DNA of 64,000 nt from Craspedostauros australis (GCA_026770025.1 JAMXDE010000003.1:434001-498000), one strand, 5' to 3'; counted from the stretch's first letter, positions 1-10,292 are shown. Made by a program: numbers and translations. Notes: generated by a model not told the origin, from the letters alone.

Positions 1-228
1 ACGAGTACTATTACAATATTCCATCATCTGCAGATATATTCCATGCTTCACCTATCCTTCATCTATCCTTCATTCATCCGTGCGTTTCTGCGTTCTCCAG
101 TCCAACAGATGTTGCCCACAGATGTTGCCCACAGATGTTGTCCACAGATGTTGTCCACAGATGTTGTCCACAGATGTTGCCCGCGAAACGACACCAACAT
201 GAACCATGGCCACGGATTCCATCATTCG
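1..228 (-). pseudogene. Probable 3' remnant of disrupted sulfotransferase-like gene
   Basis: Read on the minus strand this stretch continues the reading frame of the sulfotransferase-like gene at 1037-1526 once the element at 236-1029 and one AACATGC copy are removed: the frame runs on without a stop through residues such as MVHVGVVSR. It then enters a 13-bp tandem repeat (106-183), which is not a multiple of three, and the frame ends near 70. The link to the upstream fragment rests on frame continuity only; I see no diagnostic motif in this piece. The gene may continue beyond the left window edge in another frame. Confidence 0.35.
106..183. repeat. 13-bp minisatellite, six copies
   Basis: Six head-to-tail copies of CAGATGTTGYCCA (106, 119, 132, 145, 158, 171). 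Copies 1, 2 and 6 have GCCC, copies 3-5 have GTCC. The period is not a multiple of three, so it would shift frame in any gene it lies in. Confidence 0.95.
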
Positions 229-235
229 AACATGC

Positions 236-1029
236 TCTTGTCGTACGTGTTTGTCAGGAATCGGGTGTTCTGAAACACCGAATCGCCGCACCTCCCAATA
301 GTAGGGAGTCGAATGTCGAGCAACGATATATTACCGCAACTCTCACTTTGGATCTTTGTGACAAAAACAATTTGAGCTACACGCGTCCTGCGGTGGAGAA
401 TGCCACATGCCGAATGCGAACCAGACTGTGATGTTCGTGACCTCAATGCAGGAATGCGAATCACACGTGAATGTCACAGGGGGCAGGGATGTTGGATTCG
501 TGACCAATATCACAATACACACAACTACGGCCCCCATGCCGCAATGAATGAAAAGAGAGTGTTCGAGACATGCCGATGTCACAAAGAGTGAGATGGCCTG
601 TGAATAGATCACTGATGACGAACTGGTGAAGGATCAGTGAAGTGCCGGAGAGGTATCGGAGATGTGCAATGATGAGAAGCTGAGAAAGTAATCATCCAAG
701 GTGTTCCTGTGAAGAATGGGAGACAGCAATCTGATCAAATGGAACAAGCCAAGTGATGCCTGTGACTCAATGATGTCTAAGCCAACAAAACTCAGAAGGA
801 GGATGATGTGTTGAGTGCACAGACATGGGGTACTCAGTGGTGCATGTATGTCCATGATGAATTCATGATGAATGCAATGTGGATGCATGCTAGACCAACA
901 GATGAACCCATGGAGATCTCAGGAAGAGATCGAACTTTGGAAGTTGAGAGCCATGAAGAGGTCACAGTTCAGAGAAGTAGATTCTAACAAACGATTAGCT
1001 TTCTACTATCATCACCACCCCTGATTTCC
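236..1029 (+). mobile_element. Non-autonomous mobile element, copy A (about 794 bp)
   Basis: The stretch is flanked by AACATGC on both sides (229-235 and 1030-1036), the expected look of a target duplication. It begins TCTTGTC...AGGAATCGGG and ends CCCTGATTTCC, so the ends form a short imperfect inverted repeat (GGAATCGGG against CCCTGATTTCC). It has no convincing coding capacity. The left part is C-rich, the right part is rich in GATGA/GAAG. The same start, the same end, nearly the same length and internal patches (for example GCCGCA..CCCAATAG and CACAGTTC...CTACTAT) recur in copy B at 5677-6452, so I treat both as diverged members of one family. Copy A interrupts a sulfotransferase-like gene. 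The family is not one I can name. Confidence 0.6.
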
Positions 1030-1036
1030 AACATGC

Positions 1037-1526
1037 ACAGTGGTGGTGGCTGTCTTTGATGGTCCGACATGGATGATGAGGCGTGGTGTCTTCACCTGCT
1101 GCTGCTTTTGGTACAGCTGGTCATCTTGGTGGTTGTCTTGGCAGCTGTCATTTCTCATGATACCTTTCTCATCATCCTTCACATGATCCTCCACATGATC
1201 CCAGGATTGCTCCCCAGACACATCGCCAATACTCTTGCTTGCGACATCATCACCAGAGGCACCAAAGTGAGATGGATGCGTTGGAGCAGATAAGTCCACC
1301 TCATGCAGACCCTTCAAGGGACAAGCGTCATCCATGTCAGCACGATGATGATGCTGGCAACAGTCACAGCAGCTGCCGCAGCAACAGCAGTCACACGAAA
1401 GATCCTCAAGGGTGCTTTCTTGCGTGATGTTCCATCCTTTCTTGCATTTCTCCCTCCACCTTCACGACTTCTCCCCTTCCTCCCATCACAAGCAGATCTG
1501 TTCCACAGCCTCTCATCACCAGTCAT
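1037..1526 (-). pseudogene. Sulfotransferase-like gene, 5' part, frameshifted and interrupted
   Basis: Starting at an ATG at 1526, the minus strand encodes a basic N-terminus followed by a hydrophobic segment (about residues 45-66, VTAVAAAAAVTVASIIIVL), a type II signal anchor as in Golgi sulfotransferases. This frame stops near 1314, but an overlapping frame starting at 1335 continues with a polar stem and then LIIHVGPSKTATTT, a close match to the PAPS-binding loop of carbohydrate sulfotransferases (HVGPxKTGTTT). The frame then runs into the mobile element ending at 1029. Thus there is one frameshift and one insertion; an unrecognised intron could explain the first but not the second. Family activity would be transfer of sulfate from PAPS to glycans in the Golgi; this copy is probably dead. 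Confidence 0.55.
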
Positions 1527-1633
1527 CGCTGTGGCGATGGTTGATGGCTGCCAATGGGCTCAGTCTTGGGGATCCCCTGCAGGTGCAGGAGTATATGGGG
1601 TGGGTTGATGGGATCGTGTCTGTTGGTGTGATC

Positions 1634-1662
1634 GTTGTTGTTGTTGTTGTTGTTGTTGTTGT
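1634..1662. repeat. (GTT)n microsatellite
   Basis: About ten uninterrupted GTT units in a non-coding stretch upstream of the sulfotransferase-like fragment. Confidence 0.9.
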
Positions 1663-2713
1663 GGATCTCACTTTTGTGTCTTTGCTGCCGGAATCATATG
1701 CTGACATCGTGCCGAACTTGTCAACCTTTGTAAATTGTGATTTTGGTATCAAATGAATGCGTATTGATGTTTCGTATTTTACATTGAGCTATACATGTCA
1801 CAACAACACAAACACGTGCAACCTCCACATCAACAAATGAGAACAGGAATCCAAGAAACAGAAGATTGTGGAAGAGGGAGGCATCGCCAACAACAACCAA
1901 GAGACGCGCTCACCACAACACAACAGGCTGCGCGCAGCGTGGTGTCCAACCACCACGATACTCGTACGAGCACACTTCCCTCTACTCGTACAACCACAAC
2001 TATTGGTACAAACACCTCCGAGATGATGAGCGCGGTCTTCGCTGCTTCAATTACGCCGCCTGAACAAGTCAGACACACACGTTGCGCGGAAAAGTGCGGA
2101 TGATGGACGAGAGAGCTGAGGTCGGATCACGCACCATGTGGATGATGTGCACGATCTCTTGGCTTCAACTTCGGTTCCGCGTATCTTTCGACAGATGATG
2201 CCAATCCCCAAGTCATCAAGCTGGAGCACTGAGCAAGACTCTCACTCTGCGGCGAGTTCGTCTTGAGGTGCGGAAAGCAATGGCTTGGCAGCAAAGCATC
2301 ACATGGTACCAATGCGCTGCGCACGAGACGCATCGCTCTGGACGCCGGAGCAGTCACCAACCCAGCCAAGTGGTTGGGCCGCATCAAGCCTCGCGTACTG
2401 CGTCGGCAACGAGCGATCGCATTAAGCATGACCAAAGTGCAATTGGCAAGGCGCATAGTTCTTGCTTTGTTGCTTGGCTCATCTGCTACCCCAATGGCTG
2501 GCCTGAACAACAGAGCAAACGCTCTCGTATCACAAGGCCCCAATGGTGAAGGCGACGAATATGAGTGTGAACCCGGCGGAGGCTCCACAGCACTCATATT
2601 CCATGCTCCTTGCCCACCTACATTCACACTCACATTCACAACCATCTTGTCTCTCCATCACATAATAACGCCGCGCAACTGAACTTCACAATGATCGAGT
2701 GATTGTTGGATGC
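1663..2713. other. Intergenic stretch left of the copia element
   Basis: No gene recognised. It holds two TACTCGTA octamers (1959-1966, 1983-1990). An open frame at 2428-2682 (+, 84 codons) starts MTKVQLARRIVLALLLGSSA, which resembles a signal peptide, but I know no homologue and the copia element begins 37 bp after its stop; treat it as a weak candidate only. Confidence 0.5.
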
Positions 2714-2718
2714 CGTGG

Positions 2719-3144
2719 TGTGGGATTGTATGGTGTCTGAGGGTCAGAAACAAATGGGACCCTAGCCTAACGCCCCAGGCAACATCATTCTTCACAGCGG
2801 ATCCAGGAGCAGAAGCCTGATTGGTTTATTTGAAATCCTGTCAGCCAATGATATCAAAACATGAATGCACGATTACTTTGGGAATCAAGAAGAACCGAAC
2901 ACAGGTCAACTCATCGATACACAAATTTCGCACGATCAAATCATCGATGCACAAATCATGCACGATCAAATCAACGATGCACAAACCATGCACAATTCAA
3001 ATCAATGATGTACAATCCATGCATCATCTGCTTATAATTTTGTTAGTCTCTTAGTTGCAAACTACCTCTCTGAGTTACTAATAGTTTACAGAGCCAGGCA
3101 GTATCCTCTTCCAAATCAGTCGAATCTACTGCTGGAAAACAACA
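2719..3144 (+). repeat. 5' LTR of the copia element
   Basis: 426 bp, starts TGTGGGATTG and ends AAAACAACA. It contains clustered short repeats of the type ATCGATGCACAAATCATGCACG between about 2910 and 3030, possibly promoter or packaging signals. It is identical to the 3' LTR except at 2871. Confidence 0.97.
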
Positions 3145-3273
3145 CGCTTCCTCTGCGCAAATACAGCGCAATTACTCGCAAAAAAATCAACAAGATCTCC
3201 AAAAGCGAACCAATCGACAACCCATCGAACAACATCGCAGTGACAAGCCATCACACTGAGTCCAACATCGACC

Positions 3274-4877
3274 ATGACCACCCAAGTCCGACGCCCAGGA
3301 GGCCGCACAACAGCTGAGGCCCGCAACGCCGCCAGCGTAGCGACAGCACGCAAATCAGATCGGTCCAAGCGCACCAAAATAAGCAAAGCCAACGAAAATG
3401 ACGGTCAAGATACCATCGATGAGGACCTCGACAACAACGAAGGCAATGCAGATGGAGTCAATCCAGACACCGCCAATCAAACAGGCAACGCTCCAACTCC
3501 AGCAGCAGAACATGTCAACAACCCTGCCCGCAATGGAGGAAATGGAGATGGAGGAGGAGACGATGGAAATGACGATGATGGCGATGATGACGACGAGGGC
3601 AATGATGATGACAAAGACGATAATAAAAATAATGACGACTTTGACAATGAACCACCTGCCCAAAGACGTCGCACCAACTCATTCGCACTCTCCCCAGCAA
3701 GGCTGCACAACATGCCACTCAACTGGGAACGTAAGAGAGATGTCAGCATCTACAACAAGGCCATCGAACCACTCCAACACGAATTCAGAGTTGAGTCGCA
3801 ATCCATCCACGTATTCCTCAACGAACTGCGCAACCGAGCAACCCTTTCGAACTGGTGGCCAACGCTCACAATCAACATCAAAGGCAGGGCCTACAACCTC
3901 ATCGATGAGCATGGAACCATCCCATACGAGGCACTCAAGGCCCATTGCCAGGCAATGATCAAATCGCCGACCAGAAACGCTCAGAACTCGCAAATGATCT
4001 TCGCATGCCTATCTAACTCACTCACGGAGAGCGGCAAATCACGCATGGGCTTGGAGGTGAAGAAGTACACTGTTCAAAAGGAACAATGTGGACTACTTTT
4101 CTTCAAAGTGCTCATGATGCTCTCACAGGTCAACACTAATGCAACAGTGTCCGTCATCCGCACCAGGCTGGCATCGCTGGACGACAAAATCATCGAGCTC
4201 GAAAGCAACATCACCAAGTTCAATGAATACGTCAAGCAACAATGCAACGACCTCGCCTCCCGAGGAGCCAGAACACTCGATCTCCTCGTGAATCTCTTCA
4301 AAGCATACCGTACCATGGAAGATCCAAGATTCGTATCATACATCTGTACAAAGGAGGATCTCCACAATGAAGGCAAAGACATGACAGCAGATCAACTCAT
4401 GTCACTTGCTGAGACCAAATACAAAACAATGGTCGAGAACGGGACATGGAAGGAACCATCCAAGGCTGAGTGCAAGATCGTGGCACTAACAGCACAGATC
4501 GATCAGCTCAAGAGGAAGGCTAGCGAGATCAACAAGAGGCAAAGGGAAAGCAAGGCAACGGCAACAATGACAATGCCAAGGGCAAGGACAAGAAGAATGG
4601 AAAGAAGGGAAAGGGAAAAGCAGATACTCCCTGGTACCTGACTCCTCCCAAAGCCGGAGAACCTCACACAAAATCAGACAAGAGTGGCAAGGAAATCCAT
4701 TGGTGTCCAAATCATGGCATGAAAGGCAAGTGGGTAAGACACAACCCCAAGGAATGCCGCTTGTCAAAGGACAACAACAACAAGGAAACCGTGAAGCCAC
4801 TCAGCAAGGCGAAGGAGGACAAACTCAAGGTGGCCATGTACCACATCATGCAAGACTCAGATGGAGAAGACTTCTGA
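3274..4877 (+). CDS. gag: Copia Gag (nucleocapsid) with a -1 frame change near 4524-4641
   Basis: The capsid part starts at ATG 3274 and is open for 455 codons, ending at 4641. The N-terminal 130 residues are Asp/Asn-rich, followed by a capsid-like helical region (from LHNMPLNWERK). The frame opening at 4524 (one base back) carries a Lys/Gly-rich run and then WCPNHGMKGKWVRHNPKEC, a zinc-knuckle-like motif, and stops at TGA 4875-4877. That continuation is what the C-terminus of Gag should look like, so the two frames belong to one protein, joined by a -1 ribosomal shift or separated by a one-base indel. The usual slippery heptamers GGGAAAG/GGGAAAA in the overlap (4544, 4607, 4613) are not in the right phase, which favours an indel. 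Its role is coating and packaging element RNA in virus-like particles. Confidence 0.85.
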
Positions 4878-5676
4878 ATGACAGGTTGGATGGCAAAGAT
4901 GATTCTTGCTATCTGTAGACCAATCATTCACACTCTATATCACATCATCACGTGGCTGTTGAAAACCACTGTTCAGCTCGTCATGACTGTGTCCGAATCG
5001 ATTGTGTGGGCGATTGAAGCACTAACTGCCTCGGAATCCCGGGAAATCATCCGTTGCCAATGTTTCAAGCGTCGCCGGCTCAAACCAAGCCGCAACAAAT
5101 GCAATCGAATCTATGCATACAGCACCAAGCATCGCCGAGCCAAAATAGTGACAAAAAGATCGACGGGTCATCTCACTCAGCTCTGGGCAATGCCTCTCCA
5201 AGCTCAATCCAAGCTTGAAAAGGATGACACAACGACTCCGAGGTTCGATTCAGATTCATTTGATATCGCAGTCGACAATTGCGCGTCCACATCCTTCACC
5301 AACACCCTTAGTGATTTCATCGGAAAACCCAATCGAGTCAATCATCAGGTCAGAGGTGTAGGACAGGCCCAAATCAAGTATACGGGCAGGGTAAAGTGGT
5401 CGATACAAGATGACTTTGGAGTCAAGCACAATATCATGCTGGACAACGTAGCCTATCAGCCAGACTTATCATTCAGACTCCTATGTCCACAACACTGGGC
5501 ACAATCCAAAGGAGACCCAAACGGAACCGGATGCCTCACCCTTGATGACAAAATGGAACTGTTTTGGGAACAACAACGACACAAGAAGACCATACTGAGC
5601 AAGTCAAACATCGGCATGCTCCAGTCGGCACCGGGAATCAAACATTTCGTCTCTTACTGCATGGCAAATAACATGC
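4878..5676 (+). CDS. pol: Copia Pol, 5' part: hydrophobic segment and aspartic protease
   Basis: Begins with an ATG directly after the Gag-phase TGA (TGA-ATG, same frame), so stop-codon readthrough or reinitiation could both feed Pol. Residues about 7-50 are strongly hydrophobic, unusual at this position. The protease motif is FDIAVDNCAS near residues 130-139: the catalytic Asp is present, but DNCAS replaces the common D(S/T)GA. The frame runs SYCMANNML and is cut at 5676 by the nested element; it resumes in phase at 6456/6459. After the junction the original frame runs only about 20 codons into the insert (stop near 5736). Confidence 0.85.
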
Positions 5677-6452
5677 TCTTGTCAGGAATCGGGGGTACGA
5701 CTTTGCAAAGATACCGTATTCTGCCGCAGCTCCCATGAGGGCTGACTGGAACCGGAATGGTATCAAGTGCAAAGATACTCATGATTGCCGCAACCCCCAA
5801 TAGCATCTTCCAGACAAACCGCAACCTAGCAATCGATCCGTTGCACTCGGACAGCCCAATGGCCTTACCTGTCTTATGCGACATCCAAGCACCCTCATCC
5901 AGTGGCCTACTCGGCCATGTCCCGATAACGGTCGGGAACGGAGAGATCTATGACAATGGCAACACACCAGCCCTGAGTGAATCGAATGAGCGCGACAACC
6001 AATATATCTGAACAAGTCGACGCGCCCCTGAGAACCTAATGTGAGAAAGCGAAACAGAGGCGATCCCTATTCACCCAAGACCACGATCCAGATGACAATA
6101 AGTTCCAAGCATCCAAAGGCAACCATCGAGATGACCGGAGGGAGGAACTGAAATGAAGTGGGACCAGTGAGGTGACAGGAGACCGAAGGAGAGGTACCTA
6201 CAGGTCTACGAGTATGAACTTGACGAATATAGGTGCTCTCCAATCCTCAGCTAAGCAAGCGATGAACCACGATGAAAGCAAGATGAAGATGCAGACGAAA
6301 GGAGCCAAGCTGAAGGGTGTAACCTCTGGTGGCTACTGCAGATCATGCTTGTTGTGAATTGGAATCGAAAGGAGATGAGCATGTTGTGCTCACAGTTCTA
6401 AAACGGTACAGACTGATAACTGATTAGTCTACTACTATAACCCCGGATTTCC
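5677..6452 (+). mobile_element. Non-autonomous mobile element, copy B (about 776 bp), nested in pol
   Basis: Flanked by AACATGC at 5670-5676 and 6453-6459; the direct repeat extends to ten bases (AACATGCTCT). The element starts TCTTGTCAGGAATCGGGGG and ends ACCCCGGATTTCC, giving the same imperfect inverted ends as copy A at 236-1029. Removing the element and one flank copy (783 bp, 261 codons) rejoins pol in phase: ...ANNML then SEVIAEPN. It holds only short frames and no recognisable protein. Copy B must be younger than, or have moved with, this copia copy. Confidence 0.75.
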
Positions 6453-6455
6453 AAC

Positions 6456-9400
6456 ATGCTCTCAGAGGTTATAGCAGAACCCAATTTCGAGTCCATCATG
6501 GTCAGCGACGATGAATCGCTAGGTGAAACCACAAACCAAGGTGACATGATGGACTTCGAGGGAGACAGTGCATCGAAAGAACAAGTCTCCCACCATTCAT
6601 CAACTCTTCTGGCAACTCAACTCAAAACCAGTGTAGAGAGCCAACCAAACGAGCCAAACAACACACAGGAGACAACCACTCCGATGCACATCGACTTTGG
6701 AGACTCACATCCAGGAAAATCCATCCACACGGACAACGAATACGCAGGCACTCACACGGTAGAAATGCTGAGAGTTCACTATCGACTTGGTCATGTATCA
6801 TTCAACAAAATGAAACACATGGCAGTCACAGGAGAACTTCCGGCAAAATTCAAACACTGCCAAGTACCCGTGTGTGCCAGTTGCTCATATGGAAAGGCCA
6901 CCAAAAGACCCTGGCGAAAAAAATCCAAACAGCAGCGAGCGATCAAACCAGTCCTCATCAACAAACCAGGCGACTGTGTATCCGTTGATCAACTCGAGTC
7001 TCCCACTCCAGGCTTCATCGGACAACTGAAAGGCAAACTCACCAACCAACGATACAGAGCAGCGACTATATTCGTGGATCACTACAGCAGGCTCAGCTAC
7101 GTGCACCTACAAAGAAGCACGGACGCAGAAGAGACGCTGAACGCGAAGAAATCATTTGAGGCTTTCGCTCGCAGTTATCACGTGCACGTCAAACACTACC
7201 ACGCAGACAATGGGCGATTTGCAGAGAACTTGTGGAGGGATCACATCAACAGAACAGGCCAAACAATCACCTTTTGCGCTGCAGAGGCACACTTCCAAAA
7301 TAGTGTTGCCGAACGACGCATCAGAGATCTTGTAGAGCCAGCTCGAACCATGATACTGCATGCTTCCATCAGGTGGAAAGCTGCAATGTCGATGGCGCTG
7401 TGGCCATATGCTCTTCGCATGGCCAACGAAGTCATCAACTCATCTCCAATGATCAGACATCAGGGACAATCACCCATCGAGAAATTTACTGGCTCACAGG
7501 TCAGGCCTCAGTTGAAGCAATTCCACACCTTCGGATGTCCAACCTTTGTCCTCAACTCAAGACTGGCATCAGGAGGGAGCCAACCCAAATGGCTACCACG
7601 CTCAAAACTCGGCATATACCTTGGAACATCACCAGTTCACGCCAAGTCCGTTGCTCTCATCCTCAACCCCAGAACAGGATTGGTATCACCTCAGTTTCAC
7701 ATCAAGTGCGACGACATGTTTCAAACTGTGACTCCAAACATGGACAATAACCACAGCAAATGGAAACAACTCGCCAAGCTAAGCCCACAACTTGGACATA
7801 GCAAGAGTAAGTCAAAACGCATCATGATGCCTGAGGGAGCTTCCGACCATCACATTGACAAACCAACAATGACAAAACCAGCGTCAGATATCATCGAGAC
7901 TCCGCAAACACAGGATTTCGAACCAGACGACGCGATTGGTCAGGAATCACAACAAGCAACACCATCAGCTAATCCAAACCAGATCAGCATAGGTGAACAA
8001 CCATCGAAAAACAACGACAATCATCCAGCTAAAAGACTACATCCAACGAGTACAACAACGGAACTCCGACGATCGAAACGGATAAGAACACCATCACGCA
8101 AAATGCTGGAGAACATCGAGACAGAAATGATCGCTGTTCCAGCAGCATACAAGGTGGCCAACTATCATTACGATCACACCAGCTTCAACATCACAGCCCA
8201 TGACGACCCGCTCGCATTCGCAGCCAGCGCAGACCCAGATACAATGTACTATCACCAAGCGATGGCGCAACCAGATCGAGACAAGTTCAAAGAGGCCATG
8301 CAGAAGGAGATCGATGCACATCATGACAACGGCCATTGGAAGTTGATTCCATGCAATCAGGTGCCAGAAGGACACAAGGCGCTGTCATTGGTATGGTCCA
8401 TGAAACGAAAAAGGAGACTCAAGACAAGAGAAGTATACCGATGGAAGGCACGACTCAACGTCCATGGCGGCCAGCAAGAAAAAGGAATCAATTACTGGGA
8501 AACCTACTCACCAGTGGTTACCTGGATATCCATTCGGCTGGTGCTCATACTCAGCATCATGCTCAACTGGTACACCAAACAGGTGGACTTTGTCCTAGCA
8601 TATCCTCAAGCAGACGTCGAAACCACCCTTTACATGGAAATACCAGCTGGAGTGCAACTGCAAGGAGGAGACAACAAGTCTCACGTCCTCCAACTCGTGA
8701 AGAATCTCTACGGACAGAAGCAAGCAGGGAGAGTGTGGAACAAACATCTACACAACGGGCTACTCGATATGGGATTCGTACAAAGCCAGTACGATGACTG
8801 TGTGTACTACAAGGGAACAACGATATTCCTTGTGTACGTCGACGATGGAATTCTTGCAGGACCAGACAAGGAACAAGTGGAAGCAATATTCGCCACAATG
8901 CAGTCCAAGTACAATATGACGGACGAAGGCGACATCACTGACTATCTTGGTGTACACGTCACCAAACTTGAAGATGGAAGAATCAAACTGGCACAACCAC
9001 ACCTCATCGATCAACTTGTGCAAGACATCAATTTCAGACCGAATACTCGGCACCGAGATACTCCTGCACAATCAACCACCATCCTCAACAAAGACAAAGA
9101 CGGTCCACCACACAACGCAGCATGGCACTATCGCTCGGTGATTGGAAAGCTCAACTTCCTCGAGAAATCCACGAGAGGAGAAATAGCATATGCTGTACAT
9201 CAAGCAGCCAGATTCTGCCAAGAACCAAAGAAGTCACACACCAATGCAGTTCATCACATCATCAGATATCTACGGACAACCAGGGACCAAGGGATCATCC
9301 TCAATCCAAAGGACAAGGGCTTCGAATGCTATGCAGATGCAGATTTCGCAGGTCTGTGGAACAAAGACACAGCAGCCACGGATTCGAGCACATCCAAGTC

Positions 9401-9857
9401 CAGATCAGGCTACATCATCATGTTTGCAGGGTTCCCAGCGACATGGGCATCCAAACTTCAGACCGAAATTGCGTTGAGTACCACGGAGGCAGAATACATC
9501 AGCCTATCAACAGCTCTACGTGAGGTCATACCCATGATGCACATGATGCAAGAGATGTGTAACTTGGGCATCACACCAAACAGTTACAAGCCCAAGATAT
9601 ACTGCAAAGCATTCGAAGACAACTCAGGTGCTCTTGAGATAGCCAAAACGCCAAAGATGAGACCCAGGACCAAACACATCAACGTCAAGTATCATCACTT
9701 CAGGCGCTACGTCGAGAACAAAATGATCGAGATCCTACCCATCTCATCGCAAGAGCAGCTTGCGGACCTGTGGACCAAACCATTGCCACCGGACATTTTC
9801 AAAAGATTCACATGGCTCACCATGGGATGGAAACCAGGCAAACCAGCATCCGAGTGA
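6456..9857 (+). CDS. pol: Copia Pol, 3' part: integrase, reverse transcriptase, RNase H
   Basis: 1133 codons. In order: GAG-pre-integrase zinc motif (HYRLGHVSFNKM... with CASC; near residues 105-150), DDE integrase core with VSVDQLE, HADNGRF and an AERRIRD glutamate, the GKT/chromo-like proline-poor tail rich in polar residues (450-550), reverse transcriptase with FVLAYPQADV and the YVDD active site (LVYVDDGILAG), and RNase H with CYADADFAG and STTEAEYIS. The tail KTKHI..KYHHFR is the normal copia end. All catalytic residues I can check are present, so this part looks enzymatically intact. The first ATG (6456) lies in the target duplication and is probably not a true start; the frame is the continuation of 4878-5676. 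Confidence 0.95.
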   Translation: MLSEVIAEPNFESIMVSDDESLGETTNQGDMMDFEGDSASKEQVSHHSSTLLATQLKTSVESQPNEPNNTQETTTPMHIDFGDSHPGKSIHTDNEYAGTHTVEMLRVHYRLGHVSFNKMKHMAVTGELPAKFKHCQVPVCASCSYGKATKRPWRKKSKQQRAIKPVLINKPGDCVSVDQLESPTPGFIGQLKGKLTNQRYRAATIFVDHYSRLSYVHLQRSTDAEETLNAKKSFEAFARSYHVHVKHYHADNGRFAENLWRDHINRTGQTITFCAAEAHFQNSVAERRIRDLVEPARTMILHASIRWKAAMSMALWPYALRMANEVINSSPMIRHQGQSPIEKFTGSQVRPQLKQFHTFGCPTFVLNSRLASGGSQPKWLPRSKLGIYLGTSPVHAKSVALILNPRTGLVSPQFHIKCDDMFQTVTPNMDNNHSKWKQLAKLSPQLGHSKSKSKRIMMPEGASDHHIDKPTMTKPASDIIETPQTQDFEPDDAIGQESQQATPSANPNQISIGEQPSKNNDNHPAKRLHPTSTTTELRRSKRIRTPSRKMLENIETEMIAVPAAYKVANYHYDHTSFNITAHDDPLAFAASADPDTMYYHQAMAQPDRDKFKEAMQKEIDAHHDNGHWKLIPCNQVPEGHKALSLVWSMKRKRRLKTREVYRWKARLNVHGGQQEKGINYWETYSPVVTWISIRLVLILSIMLNWYTKQVDFVLAYPQADVETTLYMEIPAGVQLQGGDNKSHVLQLVKNLYGQKQAGRVWNKHLHNGLLDMGFVQSQYDDCVYYKGTTIFLVYVDDGILAGPDKEQVEAIFATMQSKYNMTDEGDITDYLGVHVTKLEDGRIKLAQPHLIDQLVQDINFRPNTRHRDTPAQSTTILNKDKDGPPHNAAWHYRSVIGKLNFLEKSTRGEIAYAVHQAARFCQEPKKSHTNAVHHIIRYLRTTRDQGIILNPKDKGFECYADADFAGLWNKDTAATDSSTSKSRSGYIIMFAGFPATWASKLQTEIALSTTEAEYISLSTALREVIPMMHMMQEMCNLGITPNSYKPKIYCKAFEDNSGALEIAKTPKMRPRTKHINVKYHHFRRYVENKMIEILPISSQEQLADLWTKPLPPDIFKRFTWLTMGWKPGKPASE

Positions 9858-9866
9858 ACGAGGGAG

Positions 9867-10292
9867 TGTGGGATTGTATGGTGTCTGAGGGTCAGAAACA
9901 AATGGGACCCTAGCCTAACGCCCCAGGCAACATCATTCTTCACAGCGGATCCAGGAGCAGAAGCCTGATTGGTTTATTTGAAATCCTGTCAGCCAATGAT
10001 ATCAAAACATGAATGCACAATTACTTTGGGAATCAAGAAGAACCGAACACAGGTCAACTCATCGATACACAAATTTCGCACGATCAAATCATCGATGCAC
10101 AAATCATGCACGATCAAATCAACGATGCACAAACCATGCACAATTCAAATCAATGATGTACAATCCATGCATCATCTGCTTATAATTTTGTTAGTCTCTT
10201 AGTTGCAAACTACCTCTCTGAGTTACTAATAGTTTACAGAGCCAGGCAGTATCCTCTTCCAAATCAGTCGAATCTACTGCTGGAAAACAACA
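9867..10292 (+). repeat. 3' LTR of the copia element
   Basis: 426 bp, same ends as the 5' LTR with one base different (A at 10019). It is preceded by the purine tract 9857-9866 (AACGAGGGAG) that would prime plus-strand synthesis and is followed by the target duplication CGTGG (10293-10297). Confidence 0.97.

Larger units (their letters stand above)
2719..10292 (+). mobile_element. Ty1/copia LTR retrotransposon, recent insertion, with nested element
   Basis: Two 426-bp direct repeats (2719-3144 and 9867-10292), each TG...CA bounded, differ at one base (G at 2871, A at 10019). A 5-bp target duplication CGTGG sits immediately outside (2714-2718 and 10293-10297). Internal order is gag, protease, integrase, reverse transcriptase, RNase H, the copia (Pseudoviridae) order. 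A purine-rich tract AACGAGGGAG abuts the 3' LTR. The sequence after the 5' LTR (CGCTTCCTCTGCGC) is not a tRNA primer site I can assign. Gag has a one-base frame change and pol holds a 776-bp insertion, so this copy cannot make a continuous polyprotein without recoding or removal of the insert. Confidence 0.96.

Noticed and set aside
4541..4619. AAAGGGA, GGGAAAG and GGGAAAA as -1 slippery sites in gag.
   Set aside because: All start in the phase of the target frame, not that of the capsid frame, so they cannot drive the needed shift by the standard mechanism.
5681..6465. The nested 776-bp insert could be a GT-AG intron of pol (GTCAGG...CTCTCAG).
   Set aside because: A retrotransposon RNA must retain its introns to be copied; the 7-10-bp direct repeat and a diverged second copy in an opposite-strand gene fit a transposed element much better.
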